Positions 49,304 through 58,780 of a stretch of 64,000 nucleotides of DNA are shown here, piece after piece. Within the stretch, counting starts at the first letter, position 1. The number at the start of each line of letters is the position of its first letter. The stretch lies in the NCBI GenBank assembly GCA_964545715.1, contig CAZJHX010000018.1, positions 27,185 to 91,184 on the forward strand, given 5' to 3'. A model generated the notes under the pieces. The model was given only the letters and a program-made list of their open reading frames with translations. It was not told where the DNA came from and searched no databases. The translations under genes and the position numbers were made by a program. The stretch comes from CAZJHX01 sp964545715. Its GTDB lineage: Bacteria; Myxococcota_A; UBA9042; GCA-2863065.

Positions 49304-52300
49304 CTAAAGGTCGCAGGCGTCCCCAAAGCCGTCGCCGTCCGTGTCCAGCTGGTCGGGATTTGCCGTGTCCGGGCAGTTGTCGACGTTGGCGCAGTAGCCG
49401 TCCTCGTCGGCGTCCTGGTTCGGGTCCAGCATGCAGCTGTCGCACGCGTCTCCCACGCCGTCGCCGTCCGAGTCCTTGGGGTTGGGGCTGGCCAGGGCCG
49501 GGCAGTTGTCGGCGTCCCCGATCTTGCCGTCGCCGTCGATGTCGGCGCCCGGTGGATAAGCCAGGCCCCACAGCTGGCTCGTGTGCACCCTGAATACACG
49601 GTTGCCCCACTTGTCGGTTAGCCAGATGTGATCGGTGGCCTTGTCCAGCAGGATGCCCGTGGGCCCCGAGAGCAGCCCAAACGCTGTATTGCTGCTGTTG
49701 CCGGCCGGCGTAAACCCCTGGAGATCGAAGCTCTGCTGTCCGATCACAAACGTGGCCGCCATGCCGTTCTCCAGAGCTTCCGTATCAAAGGCCAGGACCC
49801 GGCCGAGGCTCTTGTCCGGCACCAGCAGGTAGCCGTCGACTACCGCCACGGACATCGTCTCAAAGTGCTCGTTGCCAAACGCGCTGTCGGGCCCCAGTCC
49901 GGCGGCGTCTTTGGTCGTGAAGTCGGGCTGTCCGATCACCACATCCGCGGCAGCGCCAGATACGGTGGGCATGCTGTGCCACACCAGCACGCGCCGGTTC
50001 TGGTTCCAGCCGTCCTCGACCACATAGAAGCGTTGGCCGTCGTATAGCGCGGTCTGAACCCGCGAGGTCTTTGCGGCCGTGGTCCCGGGCTGGCAGGTCG
50101 TGAAGTCCGGCTGGCCGATCACCAGAACAGGCTCTGGCTGATCCTGCGTGATCGGCAGCTCATACATCAGCGCCCGGTTGTTGGACGAGTCCGCCACGAA
50201 CAGCCGGTTTTCGTAGGCGGACATGCCCGTCGGCCAGTTGAGGCTGGTCTTGGTGCAGCCGCCGTTGGCCGTCGACGAGAAGTCCGGCTGGCCCAGGACA
50301 AAGTCGGCCGCCACGTCATTCGTGGTGGGCACGGCGTCGTACACCAGGATCCGGTAGTTGGGGGAGTCCGAGATGTACAGGCGCTCTGCGGCGTCGATGG
50401 CTACGCTGCTGCGGTCGGTCGTAGCCAATGTGTTGGCGCCCGCCTCGCCGCCCTGATTATCCAGCGTCGACGAGAAGTCGGGCTGCCCCACTACGGCGAT
50501 GGCCCCGGTGGTCGGCAGCGTCTTGTCGAAGATGAGCACCCGGTTGTTCTCGTTGTCCAGGATCGCGGCATGGGTGGCGCTGACGGCCACGGATAGGGGC
50601 TCGAGGAAGCCGTTGTTGTGAACGCCGCCGTCGGTGGTGTCCAGGGCGCTCTGTCCCCACAGCGCGTCTGCCGCGGCGTCGCTGTCCTTCGGCGCCTGGG
50701 CAAAATGCAGCAGCCGGTGGTTTCCAGAGTCCACTAGCCACAGGCCCCCGTCCGTTGTCGGGAGCACGTCAAACGGGTAGCGCAGCGTGTCTGCGTCCGG
50801 GTGGTCGAGGCCGCGGTTGGGCTTGAGCGCGTCGGCGTCCGCCTGACCCACCACCCCGTCTGCGGGCGCGCCGTCGGGACCGTCGATCTGCGACCACCAG
50901 AGCGCGCGGTGATGAAGGTAGTCCAGCACGTACAGCCCGCCGTCGTGGGCGACCGCGTTGATGGGGAAGCTCAGGCCGGCCGCGCCCCCGGTGGCGGCGG
51001 CTGTCGAGAAGTCCGGCTGGCCGAGCACCCGCTTCGGCGGCACGTCAGCCTCGGTTGGGACCGCGTCCCAGATCAGCACGCGGTTGTTGCCGCCGTCGCT
51101 GACGATCAGGCGGTCTCCATCGGTGGAGACGCCGTACGGGCGATCCAGGCCGATGGCGTGCGTCGAGGCCCCCCGATTTACGGCCAGCGACTGGAAGTCC
51201 GCCTGGCCGATCACCTGATCCGCGGCCACGCCGGAGGTGGTCGGTACGGGATCGTAGACCAAGATCCGGTTGTTGCCGCGGTCCGCGACGACGAGCTTGC
51301 CGCCGACCACGGCACACGCGGAGGGGCCCGCCAGCGTGTCGGCGTCCGGTCCGATGCCGCGGTTTCGCAGGTTGGACGTCATGTCGGTCTGCCCCAGCAC
51401 GAGATCCGCGGCCTGCCCCGGGGCGGGCACGCTGTTCCAGATCAGCACCCGGTGATTCCCGCCATCGGGAACGAACAGGCGCGGCCCGTCGCTACAGACG
51501 TTGCCGGTGTGGCTGAACGCACCTCCGTGCGGCAGCAGCTGGCCGCCGTTGGGCAACGCGGTGGTCGCGTCGGGTTGGCCGATGACGTTGGGCGTGCCCG
51601 CCACCGCGCCGTCAAAGATCAGAAGCCGGCGGTCACCGCTGTCCGACACGACCCACTGGTCGCCCACGCGCGTCACGGATCGCGGCCAGCGCAGCGTCGA
51701 CGCCGTGGCCCCGGTACCGTTGCCCCCGGTGCTGTGGAAGTCGGGTTGCCCGACCACGACGATCTGCGCCAGACACCCGGAGTCGGCGTCGGCCCCGGTC
51801 TCCGAGGGTGCACAGACGCTGTGAGGTGGGCATGCGGCATCGGTCGGCGTGTGGGCACATCCGGCGCCGGCGTCGCAGCTGTCGGTGGTGCAGGCGATCG
51901 CGTCGTCGCAGTCCTGCGCCGACGTGTCCTGTCCCGCGCACGCGCCGTCGCCGCACACGTCTGAGGTGGTGCATGCGTTGCCGTCGTCGCACGCGTCTGT
52001 GTTCGGCGTGTGGGTGCAGCCCGCTTCGGCATCGCATCCGTCGTCGGTGCACGGCTCGCCGTCCACGCAGTCGGCCGCCGAAGTGTCGACGCCCGCGCAC
52101 ACGCCCGCTTCACAGGTGTCGGAGGTGGTGCACAGGTCACCGTCCGAGCAGTCCCCGCCATCGCACGCCTGGGGCGCCGGCACCAGCGCTGTGCCGCAGA
52201 TGGCGTCGACACACGTGGCCACCGCCTGCTCGGAGGCGCAGGACGGTGCGTCGATGCACGTGGGCGGCCCCCCATACGTCGCCGGGCAGCCGGAGGCGTT

Positions 52301-53749
52301 CAGGCAGCAGTGGTCCCCGTTGCAGCACACGCCGCCGTGACACGAGCCGCCGGTGCAGTCGGCGCTCCCAGTGCAGAGCGCGCCGTCGGTGTCGCAGGCG
52401 TCACCGGCCCCGTCGTCGTCGCCGTCCGCCTGATCCTCGTTGGCCACGGCCGGGCAGTTGTCCAGGCCGTTGGCGAGCGTATCGCCGTCCAGGTCGTCGT
52501 CCACACAATCGGCGATCGCGTCGGCGTCCGTGTCCGCAAACCCCTCGTCAACCGCGCCGTCACAGTTGTTGTCCAGTCCGTCACAGGCCTCCGGTGAGGC
52601 GCCCTCGAACGGGTTGCAGTCCACGGCGGCGCCCGCCGCGCACGTGTCTACGGTGTGCTCACACTGCCCCAGCCCGCAGGTGGTAGTGCCCAGGTCGTCG
52701 TCGATCACGCCGTCGCAGTCGTTGTCCAGCCCGTCGCACAGCTCAGACGCCGGCAGGACCTCCCCGATGCACGAACCGAGGACACCACCGCTGCACGTCA
52801 CCACGCCCGCCTGGCACAGCCCGAGCTTCTGGGTGCCGGGCGCTCCGCTGTAGCAGGCCTGGCTCAGCCCCTCGTCCGTCTCGCCGTCGCAGTCGTTGTC
52901 CACGGCGTCGCAGGCCTCCGCCGCAACCGCCTCAAACGGGTTGCAGAACGCGGGCGCGCCGTCCTGACAGTTGGACACGGTGTGCTCGCACGCGCCGACA
53001 CCGCACGTCGTGGCCCCCAGGTCCTCATCGGTCTGCCCGTCGCAGTTGTTGTCCACGCCGTCGCAGGTCTCCGGCGCCGCGCCCTCAAACGGGTTGCAGA
53101 ACACGGGCGCGCCGTTGTCGCAGCCCGGCACCACGTGCTCGCACGCGCCCTGACCGCACGAGGTCGCCTCCAGCTGCTCGTCGATCTGCCCGTCGCAGTC
53201 ATTGTCCACGCCGTCGCACGTCTCGGGCGCCGCGCCGGCCAGCGGGTCGCACGTCTGTGCCTCGCCGCCGGCGCAGCTGGGCACCGTCTGCGCGCACGCC
53301 CCCACGCCGCAGGTGAGCGTGCCGAGGTGCTCGTCGGTCTCCCCGTTGCAGTCGTTGTCCGTGCCGTCGCACGTCTCCGCACCCGCACCTTCGAACGGGT
53401 TGCAGAAGACCGGCGCGCCGTCCTCGCAGCCGGGGACCGTGTGCTCGCAGGCGCCCACGCCGCAGCTGATCGCCGCCAGGTCCTCGTCGATCTCGCCGTT
53501 GCAGTCGTTGTCCACCCCGTCGCCGGTCTCGGCCGCCGGCACGCACACCGGGGCGTCCGCGTGCGCCGCATCAGCCGCTCCGGCATCGGTCGAGGCGTTC
53601 ACGTCGGCCACCCCGCCCGCATCGATGACCACGCCAAAGTCCGCCGTCTCGCCACTGGTGGTGGGGGCGTCCTCACAGCCGAGCCCCAGGGCCGTGAGCA
53701 GACCAATAAGAACAGGGAGTCGCGCCCCGATACGCAGATCGCGCTGCAT
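49304..53749 (-). CDS. Giant lipoprotein: MopE repeats, Cys modules, NHL propellers, thrombospondin-type-3 end
   Basis: 1481 residues. ATG 53749 has GGAGG 5 nt upstream and starts a signal peptide with lipobox LGLGC. The domains, in order, are as follows. Seven MopE-like 'CDGVDNDCDGxxDE' repeats (to about residue 400). A thrombospondin-type-3-like calcium segment (DxDxDxxxDxxDNCP) and Cys-rich modules (CTGGSCHGGVCC, CDDGNACTTSDVC). Some ten NHL-type blades ('VIGQPDF', 'NHRVLIW', 'RPYGVSTDG') forming one or two propellers. A last DNCP..D.DGDGVGDACD calcium-binding tail. It is a surface protein probably using calcium and disulfides for stability, and ligand binding by the propeller is inferred. 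Confidence 0.9.
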   Translation of the reverse strand: MQRDLRIGARLPVLIGLLTALGLGCEDAPTTSGETADFGVVIDAGGVADVNASTDAGAADAAHADAPVCVPAAETGDGVDNDCNGEIDEDLAAISCGVGACEHTVPGCEDGAPVFCNPFEGAGAETCDGTDNDCNGETDEHLGTLTCGVGACAQTVPSCAGGEAQTCDPLAGAAPETCDGVDNDCDGQIDEQLEATSCGQGACEHVVPGCDNGAPVFCNPFEGAAPETCDGVDNNCDGQTDEDLGATTCGVGACEHTVSNCQDGAPAFCNPFEAVAAEACDAVDNDCDGETDEGLSQACYSGAPGTQKLGLCQAGVVTCSGGVLGSCIGEVLPASELCDGLDNDCDGVIDDDLGTTTCGLGQCEHTVDTCAAGAAVDCNPFEGASPEACDGLDNNCDGAVDEGFADTDADAIADCVDDDLDGDTLANGLDNCPAVANEDQADGDDDGAGDACDTDGALCTGSADCTGGSCHGGVCCNGDHCCLNASGCPATYGGPPTCIDAPSCASEQAVATCVDAICGTALVPAPQACDGGDCSDGDLCTTSDTCEAGVCAGVDTSAADCVDGEPCTDDGCDAEAGCTHTPNTDACDDGNACTTSDVCGDGACAGQDTSAQDCDDAIACTTDSCDAGAGCAHTPTDAACPPHSVCAPSETGADADSGCLAQIVVVGQPDFHSTGGNGTGATASTLRWPRSVTRVGDQWVVSDSGDRRLLIFDGAVAGTPNVIGQPDATTALPNGGQLLPHGGAFSHTGNVCSDGPRLFVPDGGNHRVLIWNSVPAPGQAADLVLGQTDMTSNLRNRGIGPDADTLAGPSACAVVGGKLVVADRGNNRILVYDPVPTTSGVAADQVIGQADFQSLAVNRGASTHAIGLDRPYGVSTDGDRLIVSDGGNNRVLIWDAVPTEADVPPKRVLGQPDFSTAAATGGAAGLSFPINAVAHDGGLYVLDYLHHRALWWSQIDGPDGAPADGVVGQADADALKPNRGLDHPDADTLRYPFDVLPTTDGGLWLVDSGNHRLLHFAQAPKDSDAAADALWGQSALDTTDGGVHNNGFLEPLSVAVSATHAAILDNENNRVLIFDKTLPTTGAIAVVGQPDFSSTLDNQGGEAGANTLATTDRSSVAIDAAERLYISDSPNYRILVYDAVPTTNDVAADFVLGQPDFSSTANGGCTKTSLNWPTGMSAYENRLFVADSSNNRALMYELPITQDQPEPVLVIGQPDFTTCQPGTTAAKTSRVQTALYDGQRFYVVEDGWNQNRRVLVWHSMPTVSGAAADVVIGQPDFTTKDAAGLGPDSAFGNEHFETMSVAVVDGYLLVPDKSLGRVLAFDTEALENGMAATFVIGQQSFDLQGFTPAGNSSNTAFGLLSGPTGILLDKATDHIWLTDKWGNRVFRVHTSQLWGLAYPPGADIDGDGKIGDADNCPALASPNPKDSDGDGVGDACDSCMLDPNQDADEDGYCANVDNCPDTANPDQLDTDGDGFGDACDL

Positions 53750-53823
53750 CGATACCTCCGTTTCAGGATTACCGTGTGGCTGATTCTGGGGTTCGACGGT
53801 TACGGGTGTCAAACCATGGGGCG

Positions 53824-56800
53824 CTACAAGCGGCGCAGCGTCAGGTCCAGCCCGTCTGCATCCGACTTCAGGCCCAGTGCGCGGAACTGATCCCGGGCCA
53901 GCGCCAGGGCCCAGCGGGCGCGGTCCCATTGCTTTGCGTGCGCGGCGCGGGTGCCGGCGTGCCGTGCGCAGCTGGCGATGTCTACGTCCAAAAAGCCCGT
54001 CTCTTTCAGGTGCTCTTTGACCTCGGCCACGATCGCGTCCCAGGTCGGCCAGCGCGCGCAGTCCGCCTCGTGGCTCAGCATGGCCAGCCCGATCGCCGCG
54101 ATGAACTGGCGCCGCTGTCCCGCCCGCGCGATCGTCATCAGCGGGGCCAGGTGGGCGTGGGCCTTGGCGTACTCTCGCCGCTCCAGCATGGCCAGCCCGA
54201 TGTTGGTCTCCAGGTGCAGCGTGTCGGCGCGTCCGGTCGCTCGGTGCAGCGCCACGGCGGCGCGGTAGTGGGTCTCGGCCGCCTCGAGGTCGCCGGTCAG
54301 CCGCGCCGCCTCTCCCAGCCCGTTGTAGCAGGCGGAGACGCCGCGCATGTCGCCGTTTCGCTCAAACGCCGCCAGCGCCTTGGCCAGGTGATCGCGCGCC
54401 TCGTCCCAACGCTCGAAGTGGCGGGCCACGAAGCTCTCGACCAGATGCGTGCCGCCGACGCCGACCTCCGAGCCCACGGCGCTGAAGTCCTCGCGCGCCA
54501 GCCGGACCAGGCGCCGTGCTCGCTCGCCGTCGCCCCGATGAAGCGCGGCGGCCGCCATGCTCTTGCGCGCGCGCCCAACCGTCTCGCGATCGCCCCGGCG
54601 ATGGGCCAGCCCAACCGCCTCCGTGTGTCGCGACTCGGCCGATTTGTAGTCGGCGACGCCGGCACGGATCTCACCGCACACTACCAGCGCTTTGGGCAGC
54701 ACCGCCTCCCAGTTGTTCCGGCGGGCGGACGCCTCCAGCCGGTCAGCCATCTTGCGGGCGCGCTCCACGTCGCCGCACGCGCCGATCGCTTCAACCCACA
54801 CGGTGCGACCACGCCCCCACGCCGCGTTGGTTCTCGGCGTACCCACGTGCTTGAGCAGCTGCTCGCGGCGCTCGGCCAGGCGCTCCGTCTGCAGCGGGTG
54901 GCCTCGATGCAGGTGCTCTTCGGCAGCGCGCAGCAGCGGCTCCAACGCCCGCCCCGGATCGCCCGCATTGACGTGTAGCTCCGCGATCCGCTCCATGGTG
55001 TTGGGATCGGTGTCGGCCGCCAGCACCTCCGCGCAGGTGAGGGCCAGCCGCTTGACCCGCTTGGCCGCTCGTGTGCGTCGCAGCAGCTCCTCTCGCACCC
55101 CCGTGTGCGTAAACGTCCAGGCCTCGTCACCGGCCAGAGCCGTGCGGATAAGGCCGGCCTCCACCAGCGCCTCGATCAGCCGCGCGTGGGGGCGGATACC
55201 CAGCTTGGACCACACGGTGCGCAGCTCCGCGGGCTGAACCGCCGTGCCGAGCAGAGCAGCGACCTCCACGGCCACCGCGTCGTCCTCCGAGCGCTTCTCC
55301 AGCGCCGCGTGAACCGTCTCAGCCCAGACCGCGGACAGGTCCGGCGGAACACGCGTCCGCGATGACCGCAGCCGCAGCCCGTCCGCGTCCGACACCAGCT
55401 CACCCCGGCGCGCCCACAGCCGCACCAGGTAGGTGGCAAACGCGGGGCTGCCTTTCATCTTGGGTGCCACCGCTGCGGCGAGCTCGGGCGCCAGACCGAT
55501 CGCGTCTACCAGCAACGCCTCGCTGTGCTCCGGGCTCAGCGGCGTCATCGTCACCTTCTCAGCGTCGTCGCGCGCGAGCAGCGGCTCGAGCAAGGTGGTC
55601 GCCAGCGGCGGGATCGCCGGGGTGTCCCACGACGCGGACATGGCCACCAGCACCGGCATCGGCGCCGCCGCCTGGGCAGCCAGAAGATGGTCGGCAAAGG
55701 CCAGCGCATCGACGGCCCACTGCGCGTCATCCACCCAGAGCACGACGGGCCGGCGGGTGGTCAGCACCCCCAGCAGCTTGCAGAAGATGGCGTAGCGCTG
55801 GGACGCGCTGGACAGGCGCACGTCGCCGACGTTGCGCACCGTGTCGGTATCCGCGGCAGGAGTGATCAAGTCGGTCATGGCGGCGGACGTCGCCGGATCG
55901 CCGGAGCCCCAGCTGGTCAGCAGGCGGCTGATCCGTCGCTGCGCGGTGGGCCGGTCCAGGCCTTGAGTGCGCAAAAAGCGCGCGACGGCGGGGGCCAGGC
56001 CGTGAATCGGCGTGTCGGCGGGTCCGTGAATGGCTCTAAGCACCGTGGCTGCGCCGACCTCGTGCGCGCGCTCACAAAACCACCGGGTCACGCGGCTGGA
56101 GCCGGCTCCGGACGCGCCTTCCAGCAGCAGCAGCCGTGCCGCGCCGGTCTTGCGCACCTCTCGCAGCGATGACCACAGCGCGTCCAGCTCGTCGGGGCGC
56201 CCCACCAGCGGCACCGGGCGTACCCCGATAAGGCCGCTGCCGATGCCGATCTCGGGAAACGTCTGCGACCGGCTGGGGCGGCGCCAGCTTCTGGGAAACG
56301 GAGGCAGCGCCGGCCGGTCGGCGATCGCGTCGGGATCGCCCTGGGCCTCGATTGCCGCGTCCACCTCCCACGTCTGGTCGAACATGTGCGTCAGCGTGGC
56401 CGAGGTGTGCCGCACCGCGGTGGTCGCTGCCAGCCAGGCCGGCACCTTGGCCGCGGCTTTTGGTTTGGTGGACGTGCCCAGCGCCACCAGTGCCCAGGCG
56501 GCGTCGGCAGCACGCCGGAAGCGGTAGCGCGGGTCCTTTTGAAGCAGGCGCTCGATCCACGCCTCGAATCCGTCGGGCACCGGCACCTCGGGTACCAGCG
56601 GCGGAATCGGGTCGGATCGGTGCGCCTCCATCGTCTTCTTGGGATCGTCGCGCGCAAACGGGGCGTGTCCGGCGCATAGGGAGTACGCCAGGCAGCCCAG
56701 GCTGTAGAGATCGGTCCATGGTCCGTAGTCACGCCACCGCTTCTCGACCTGCTCGGGCGCCATGTAGCTGGGGGTGCCGACCAGGGACGTGTCACCTTTG

Positions 56801-57321
56801 AGTCGTCCGTCGCGCTCCAGCGCGTGAGCTACGCCGAAGTCGGTCAGCTTGACCTGGCCGTCGTGCGCCAGGCTCACGTTTCCAGGCTTGATATCGCGGT
56901 GAACCACCCCGCGCGCGTGCGCATTCGCCAGCGCGTCGAGCACGGCCAGCAGCACATGGCGCAGATCGGGCCACAGCAAGCCGCCCAGCCGCGAGCTGAG
57001 GTCCATGCCGTCGACATACTCCAGGACCAGGTACGGGCTCTCGGCCACGAACGCGCCCCCGGAAAGGCGCGCCAGCTTGGGGTCGACCACGCCGTGATCC
57101 AGCACCGCCACCACACACGGATGTCTCAGCGCCGCGGCCGCGCGCAGCTCGTCTTGAAACAGCCACGCTGTGCGCGGGTCTCGCGCGGCGGCCTCGGTGA
57201 TGATCTTGATGGCGACCCGTGCGCCGGCGGTCTTGTGGACGGCGGCCCAGACCTCGCCCATCGCGCCGGCGGCGATCAGGTCTTGCAGCTCAAAAGCCCC
57301 GATCGGCAGCGCCTTATTCAC
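53824..57321 (-). CDS. Ser/Thr protein kinase fused to NTPase and repeat region
   Basis: 1165 residues. GTG 57321 is chosen because upstream sequence is antisense to the next gene. The kinase domain (1-280) is complete: glycine loop AAGAMGEV, Lys39 in VAIK, HRD 141-143, DFG 161-163 and APE 188-190. An AAA_16-like NTPase starts near 370 (LVGRPDELDAL). Its P-loop reads GASGAGSS (402-409), with Ser408 where Lys is expected, while Walker B VVLWVDDAQW is normal. From about 800 a helical TPR-like region follows. The design resembles the eukaryotic-type kinase/signal ATPases of myxobacteria. A TACCAT box lies 8 nt upstream. Confidence 0.9.
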   Translation of the reverse strand: MNKALPIGAFELQDLIAAGAMGEVWAAVHKTAGARVAIKIITEAAARDPRTAWLFQDELRAAAALRHPCVVAVLDHGVVDPKLARLSGGAFVAESPYLVLEYVDGMDLSSRLGGLLWPDLRHVLLAVLDALANAHARGVVHRDIKPGNVSLAHDGQVKLTDFGVAHALERDGRLKGDTSLVGTPSYMAPEQVEKRWRDYGPWTDLYSLGCLAYSLCAGHAPFARDDPKKTMEAHRSDPIPPLVPEVPVPDGFEAWIERLLQKDPRYRFRRAADAAWALVALGTSTKPKAAAKVPAWLAATTAVRHTSATLTHMFDQTWEVDAAIEAQGDPDAIADRPALPPFPRSWRRPSRSQTFPEIGIGSGLIGVRPVPLVGRPDELDALWSSLREVRKTGAARLLLLEGASGAGSSRVTRWFCERAHEVGAATVLRAIHGPADTPIHGLAPAVARFLRTQGLDRPTAQRRISRLLTSWGSGDPATSAAMTDLITPAADTDTVRNVGDVRLSSASQRYAIFCKLLGVLTTRRPVVLWVDDAQWAVDALAFADHLLAAQAAAPMPVLVAMSASWDTPAIPPLATTLLEPLLARDDAEKVTMTPLSPEHSEALLVDAIGLAPELAAAVAPKMKGSPAFATYLVRLWARRGELVSDADGLRLRSSRTRVPPDLSAVWAETVHAALEKRSEDDAVAVEVAALLGTAVQPAELRTVWSKLGIRPHARLIEALVEAGLIRTALAGDEAWTFTHTGVREELLRRTRAAKRVKRLALTCAEVLAADTDPNTMERIAELHVNAGDPGRALEPLLRAAEEHLHRGHPLQTERLAERREQLLKHVGTPRTNAAWGRGRTVWVEAIGACGDVERARKMADRLEASARRNNWEAVLPKALVVCGEIRAGVADYKSAESRHTEAVGLAHRRGDRETVGRARKSMAAAALHRGDGERARRLVRLAREDFSAVGSEVGVGGTHLVESFVARHFERWDEARDHLAKALAAFERNGDMRGVSACYNGLGEAARLTGDLEAAETHYRAAVALHRATGRADTLHLETNIGLAMLERREYAKAHAHLAPLMTIARAGQRRQFIAAIGLAMLSHEADCARWPTWDAIVAEVKEHLKETGFLDVDIASCARHAGTRAAHAKQWDRARWALALARDQFRALGLKSDADGLDLTLRRL

Positions 57322-57329
57322 GGAGCGCG

Positions 57330-57335
57330 ATGGTA
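57330..57335 (-). promoter_or_regulatory. -10-like TACCAT 8 nt before GTG 57321
   Basis: This minus-strand box lies upstream of the kinase gene, which has no Shine-Dalgarno. A leaderless transcript with GTG start is possible. Confidence 0.3.
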
Positions 57336-57403
57336 GCACGCGCGGCTGACGCTGCGTCCGATCCCGGAGCCGGGGGGGCGCTGAAGGTCCCGAGGAGGCA
57401 CGG

Positions 57404-57915
57404 CTACTCCACGCAGCACACGCTCCCGGTCCAGTGCTCTTTGGACGAGGTGCACTGCGACGCGGAGCCGCCGGTGCATTGGCTGACGCCGGTGACGCAG
57501 CACGAGGAGCCGGTCCAGTGTTCTTTGGAGTCGGTGCATTGCGACGCCGAGCCCCCGACGCAGAACGCGGCGCCGATGACGCAGCACTGAGACCCGGTCC
57601 AGATCTCGATGGAGTCGGTGCACTGGCTGGAGCTGCCGCCCGTGCAGACCGGGTTGCCCTCGATGCAGCACGAGGAGCCGGTCCAATGCTCGACTGCGGA
57701 CGTGCACTGCGACGACGATCCACCCACGCAGGTCGCGTTCTCTAGTCCGTCGCCACCGAGTCCGAAGGCCCGCGCACGCTGTCGAAGACGGCCCCCCACC
57801 CCAGATCGCCCGCGGAATCCGGCACGCTCGCCGACTCGCTGGGCGTCCCCACATCCGAGTCGTTTGAGCACGCCGTCAGCAGCAGCACCATCACGCCGGC
57901 CAACACCGTTTTCAT
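57404..57915 (-). pseudogene. Cys-rich repeat lipoprotein interrupted by a frameshift at a G6 tract
   Basis: The signal peptide with lipobox LLTAC begins at ATG 57915 but its frame stops at 57742 after 57 codons. In the frame shifted by one base, immediately overlapping, about four or five 25-residue Cys repeats run to a stop at 57404 ('CVGGSSSQCTSAVEHWTGSSCC' type). Adding one G to the six-G run at 57792-57797 (C6 on the plus strand) joins both frames into one ~170-residue lipoprotein. The break could be a sequencing or assembly error, a decayed gene or slippage-based phase variation. A TATCGT box lies 8 nt before the ATG. The family is unknown. Confidence 0.65.
57792..57797 (-). repeat. G6 homopolymer at the frameshift
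   Basis: A run of six G on the coding (minus) strand, followed by GCC. Another G4 lies one base upstream in the same strand sense (57799-57802). A one-base change in this run restores the reading frame of the lipoprotein. Confidence 0.8.
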
Positions 57916-57923
57916 AGACGGTA

Positions 57924-57929
57924 ACGATA
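57924..57929 (-). promoter_or_regulatory. -10-like TATCGT 8 nt before ATG 57915
   Basis: This TAnnnT box on the minus strand precedes the frameshifted lipoprotein gene. There is no Shine-Dalgarno. It is the weakest of the seven candidates. Confidence 0.25.
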
Positions 57930-57960
57930 TCACGAGCGGGACTGGCGGGTTCTGCGCTGC

Positions 57961-58779
57961 TCAGGCGCTCGAGCTGTCGAAGAACTTCTCGCAGAAGATG
58001 CGGCCGGTGCCGCGCGGCAGCCCCTGGCGGTCCAGCAGCTCGATCACCGCGTCGACCATGGCGCCGTTGCCGCATAGGTACACTTGAGAGTCGCTGTTGG
58101 GAACGCGCTTGTCTGCCAGCGCCTGGGTGACCCGCCCGCGTCGCCCGGTCCAGGATTGACCCGCCCGAGACAGCGTGATGACCACGTCAAACCGTGCATG
58201 CTCCGACGCCCACCGCAGGTACTCCTCCTGTCCGAACAGGTCGTCCTCTGACCGCAGGCCCCAAAACAGCGTGATGTCGTGGCGGGCGACCGCTCCGGTC
58301 TCGATCAGGTCGCAGATCATCGACCGGATGGGGACGATCCCGGTGCCGGTCGCCACAAAAAACAGCTTGGAGTGCAGCGGCGGGCGCAGGTGAAAGGTGC
58401 CCAGCGGGAGCACGACCGAGATCGGATCGCCCGCGCTCAGCCCGCTCAGCCACGTGGTGGCCCGTCCGCCCTCGATCAGCCTGGCGATCAGCCGGATGGG
58501 GCCGTCCTCGCTCGGATGCGAGAAGATCGAGTAGGACCGCACCTCTCGCCGCTGCCCGCCCGGCTTGTCCTCCGGCAGCACCACGTTGAGATACTGGCCG
58601 GGGACGAACGTCGCAGAGTCCAGCGTGATGCCCAGCTCCAGCGTATTCGGCGTGAGCAGCCGGCGATACGCGACGGTGCCGTGGCGGTCCATGGGCGGGT
58701 CGAGCGTCTGCGGCGAGGGCTCAAACCGCGCGGGCTCGGCAGGTGGCCGAAGCAGCTTCTTCAGATATCTGCGGAGCAT
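57961..58779 (-). CDS. Ferredoxin-NADP reductase-family flavoprotein
   Basis: 272 residues. FAD domain: FVPGQYLNVVLP and RSYSIFSHP (R81-x-Y-S). NAD(P) domain: VATGTGIVPIRSM (about 143-154) and the late YLCGNGAMVDAV. There is no [2Fe-2S] domain. The C-terminal 'GRIFCEKFFDSSSA' resembles the end of bacterial FNR-like proteins. It would pass electrons between NAD(P)H and a ferredoxin or flavodoxin. Its ATG follows the stop of the radical SAM gene by 1 nt, so it may supply the reducing power that enzyme needs. Confidence 0.9.
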   Translation of the reverse strand: MLRRYLKKLLRPPAEPARFEPSPQTLDPPMDRHGTVAYRRLLTPNTLELGITLDSATFVPGQYLNVVLPEDKPGGQRREVRSYSIFSHPSEDGPIRLIARLIEGGRATTWLSGLSAGDPISVVLPLGTFHLRPPLHSKLFFVATGTGIVPIRSMICDLIETGAVARHDITLFWGLRSEDDLFGQEEYLRWASEHARFDVVITLSRAGQSWTGRRGRVTQALADKRVPNSDSQVYLCGNGAMVDAVIELLDRQGLPRGTGRIFCEKFFDSSSA

Positions 58780-58780
58780 C

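Noticed and set aside
57322..57723. N-terminal extension of the kinase reading frame
   Set aside because: The extension is Pro/Ala/Ser/Arg-rich and overlaps the Cys-repeat lipoprotein coding region. The kinase domain starts cleanly after GTG 57321.
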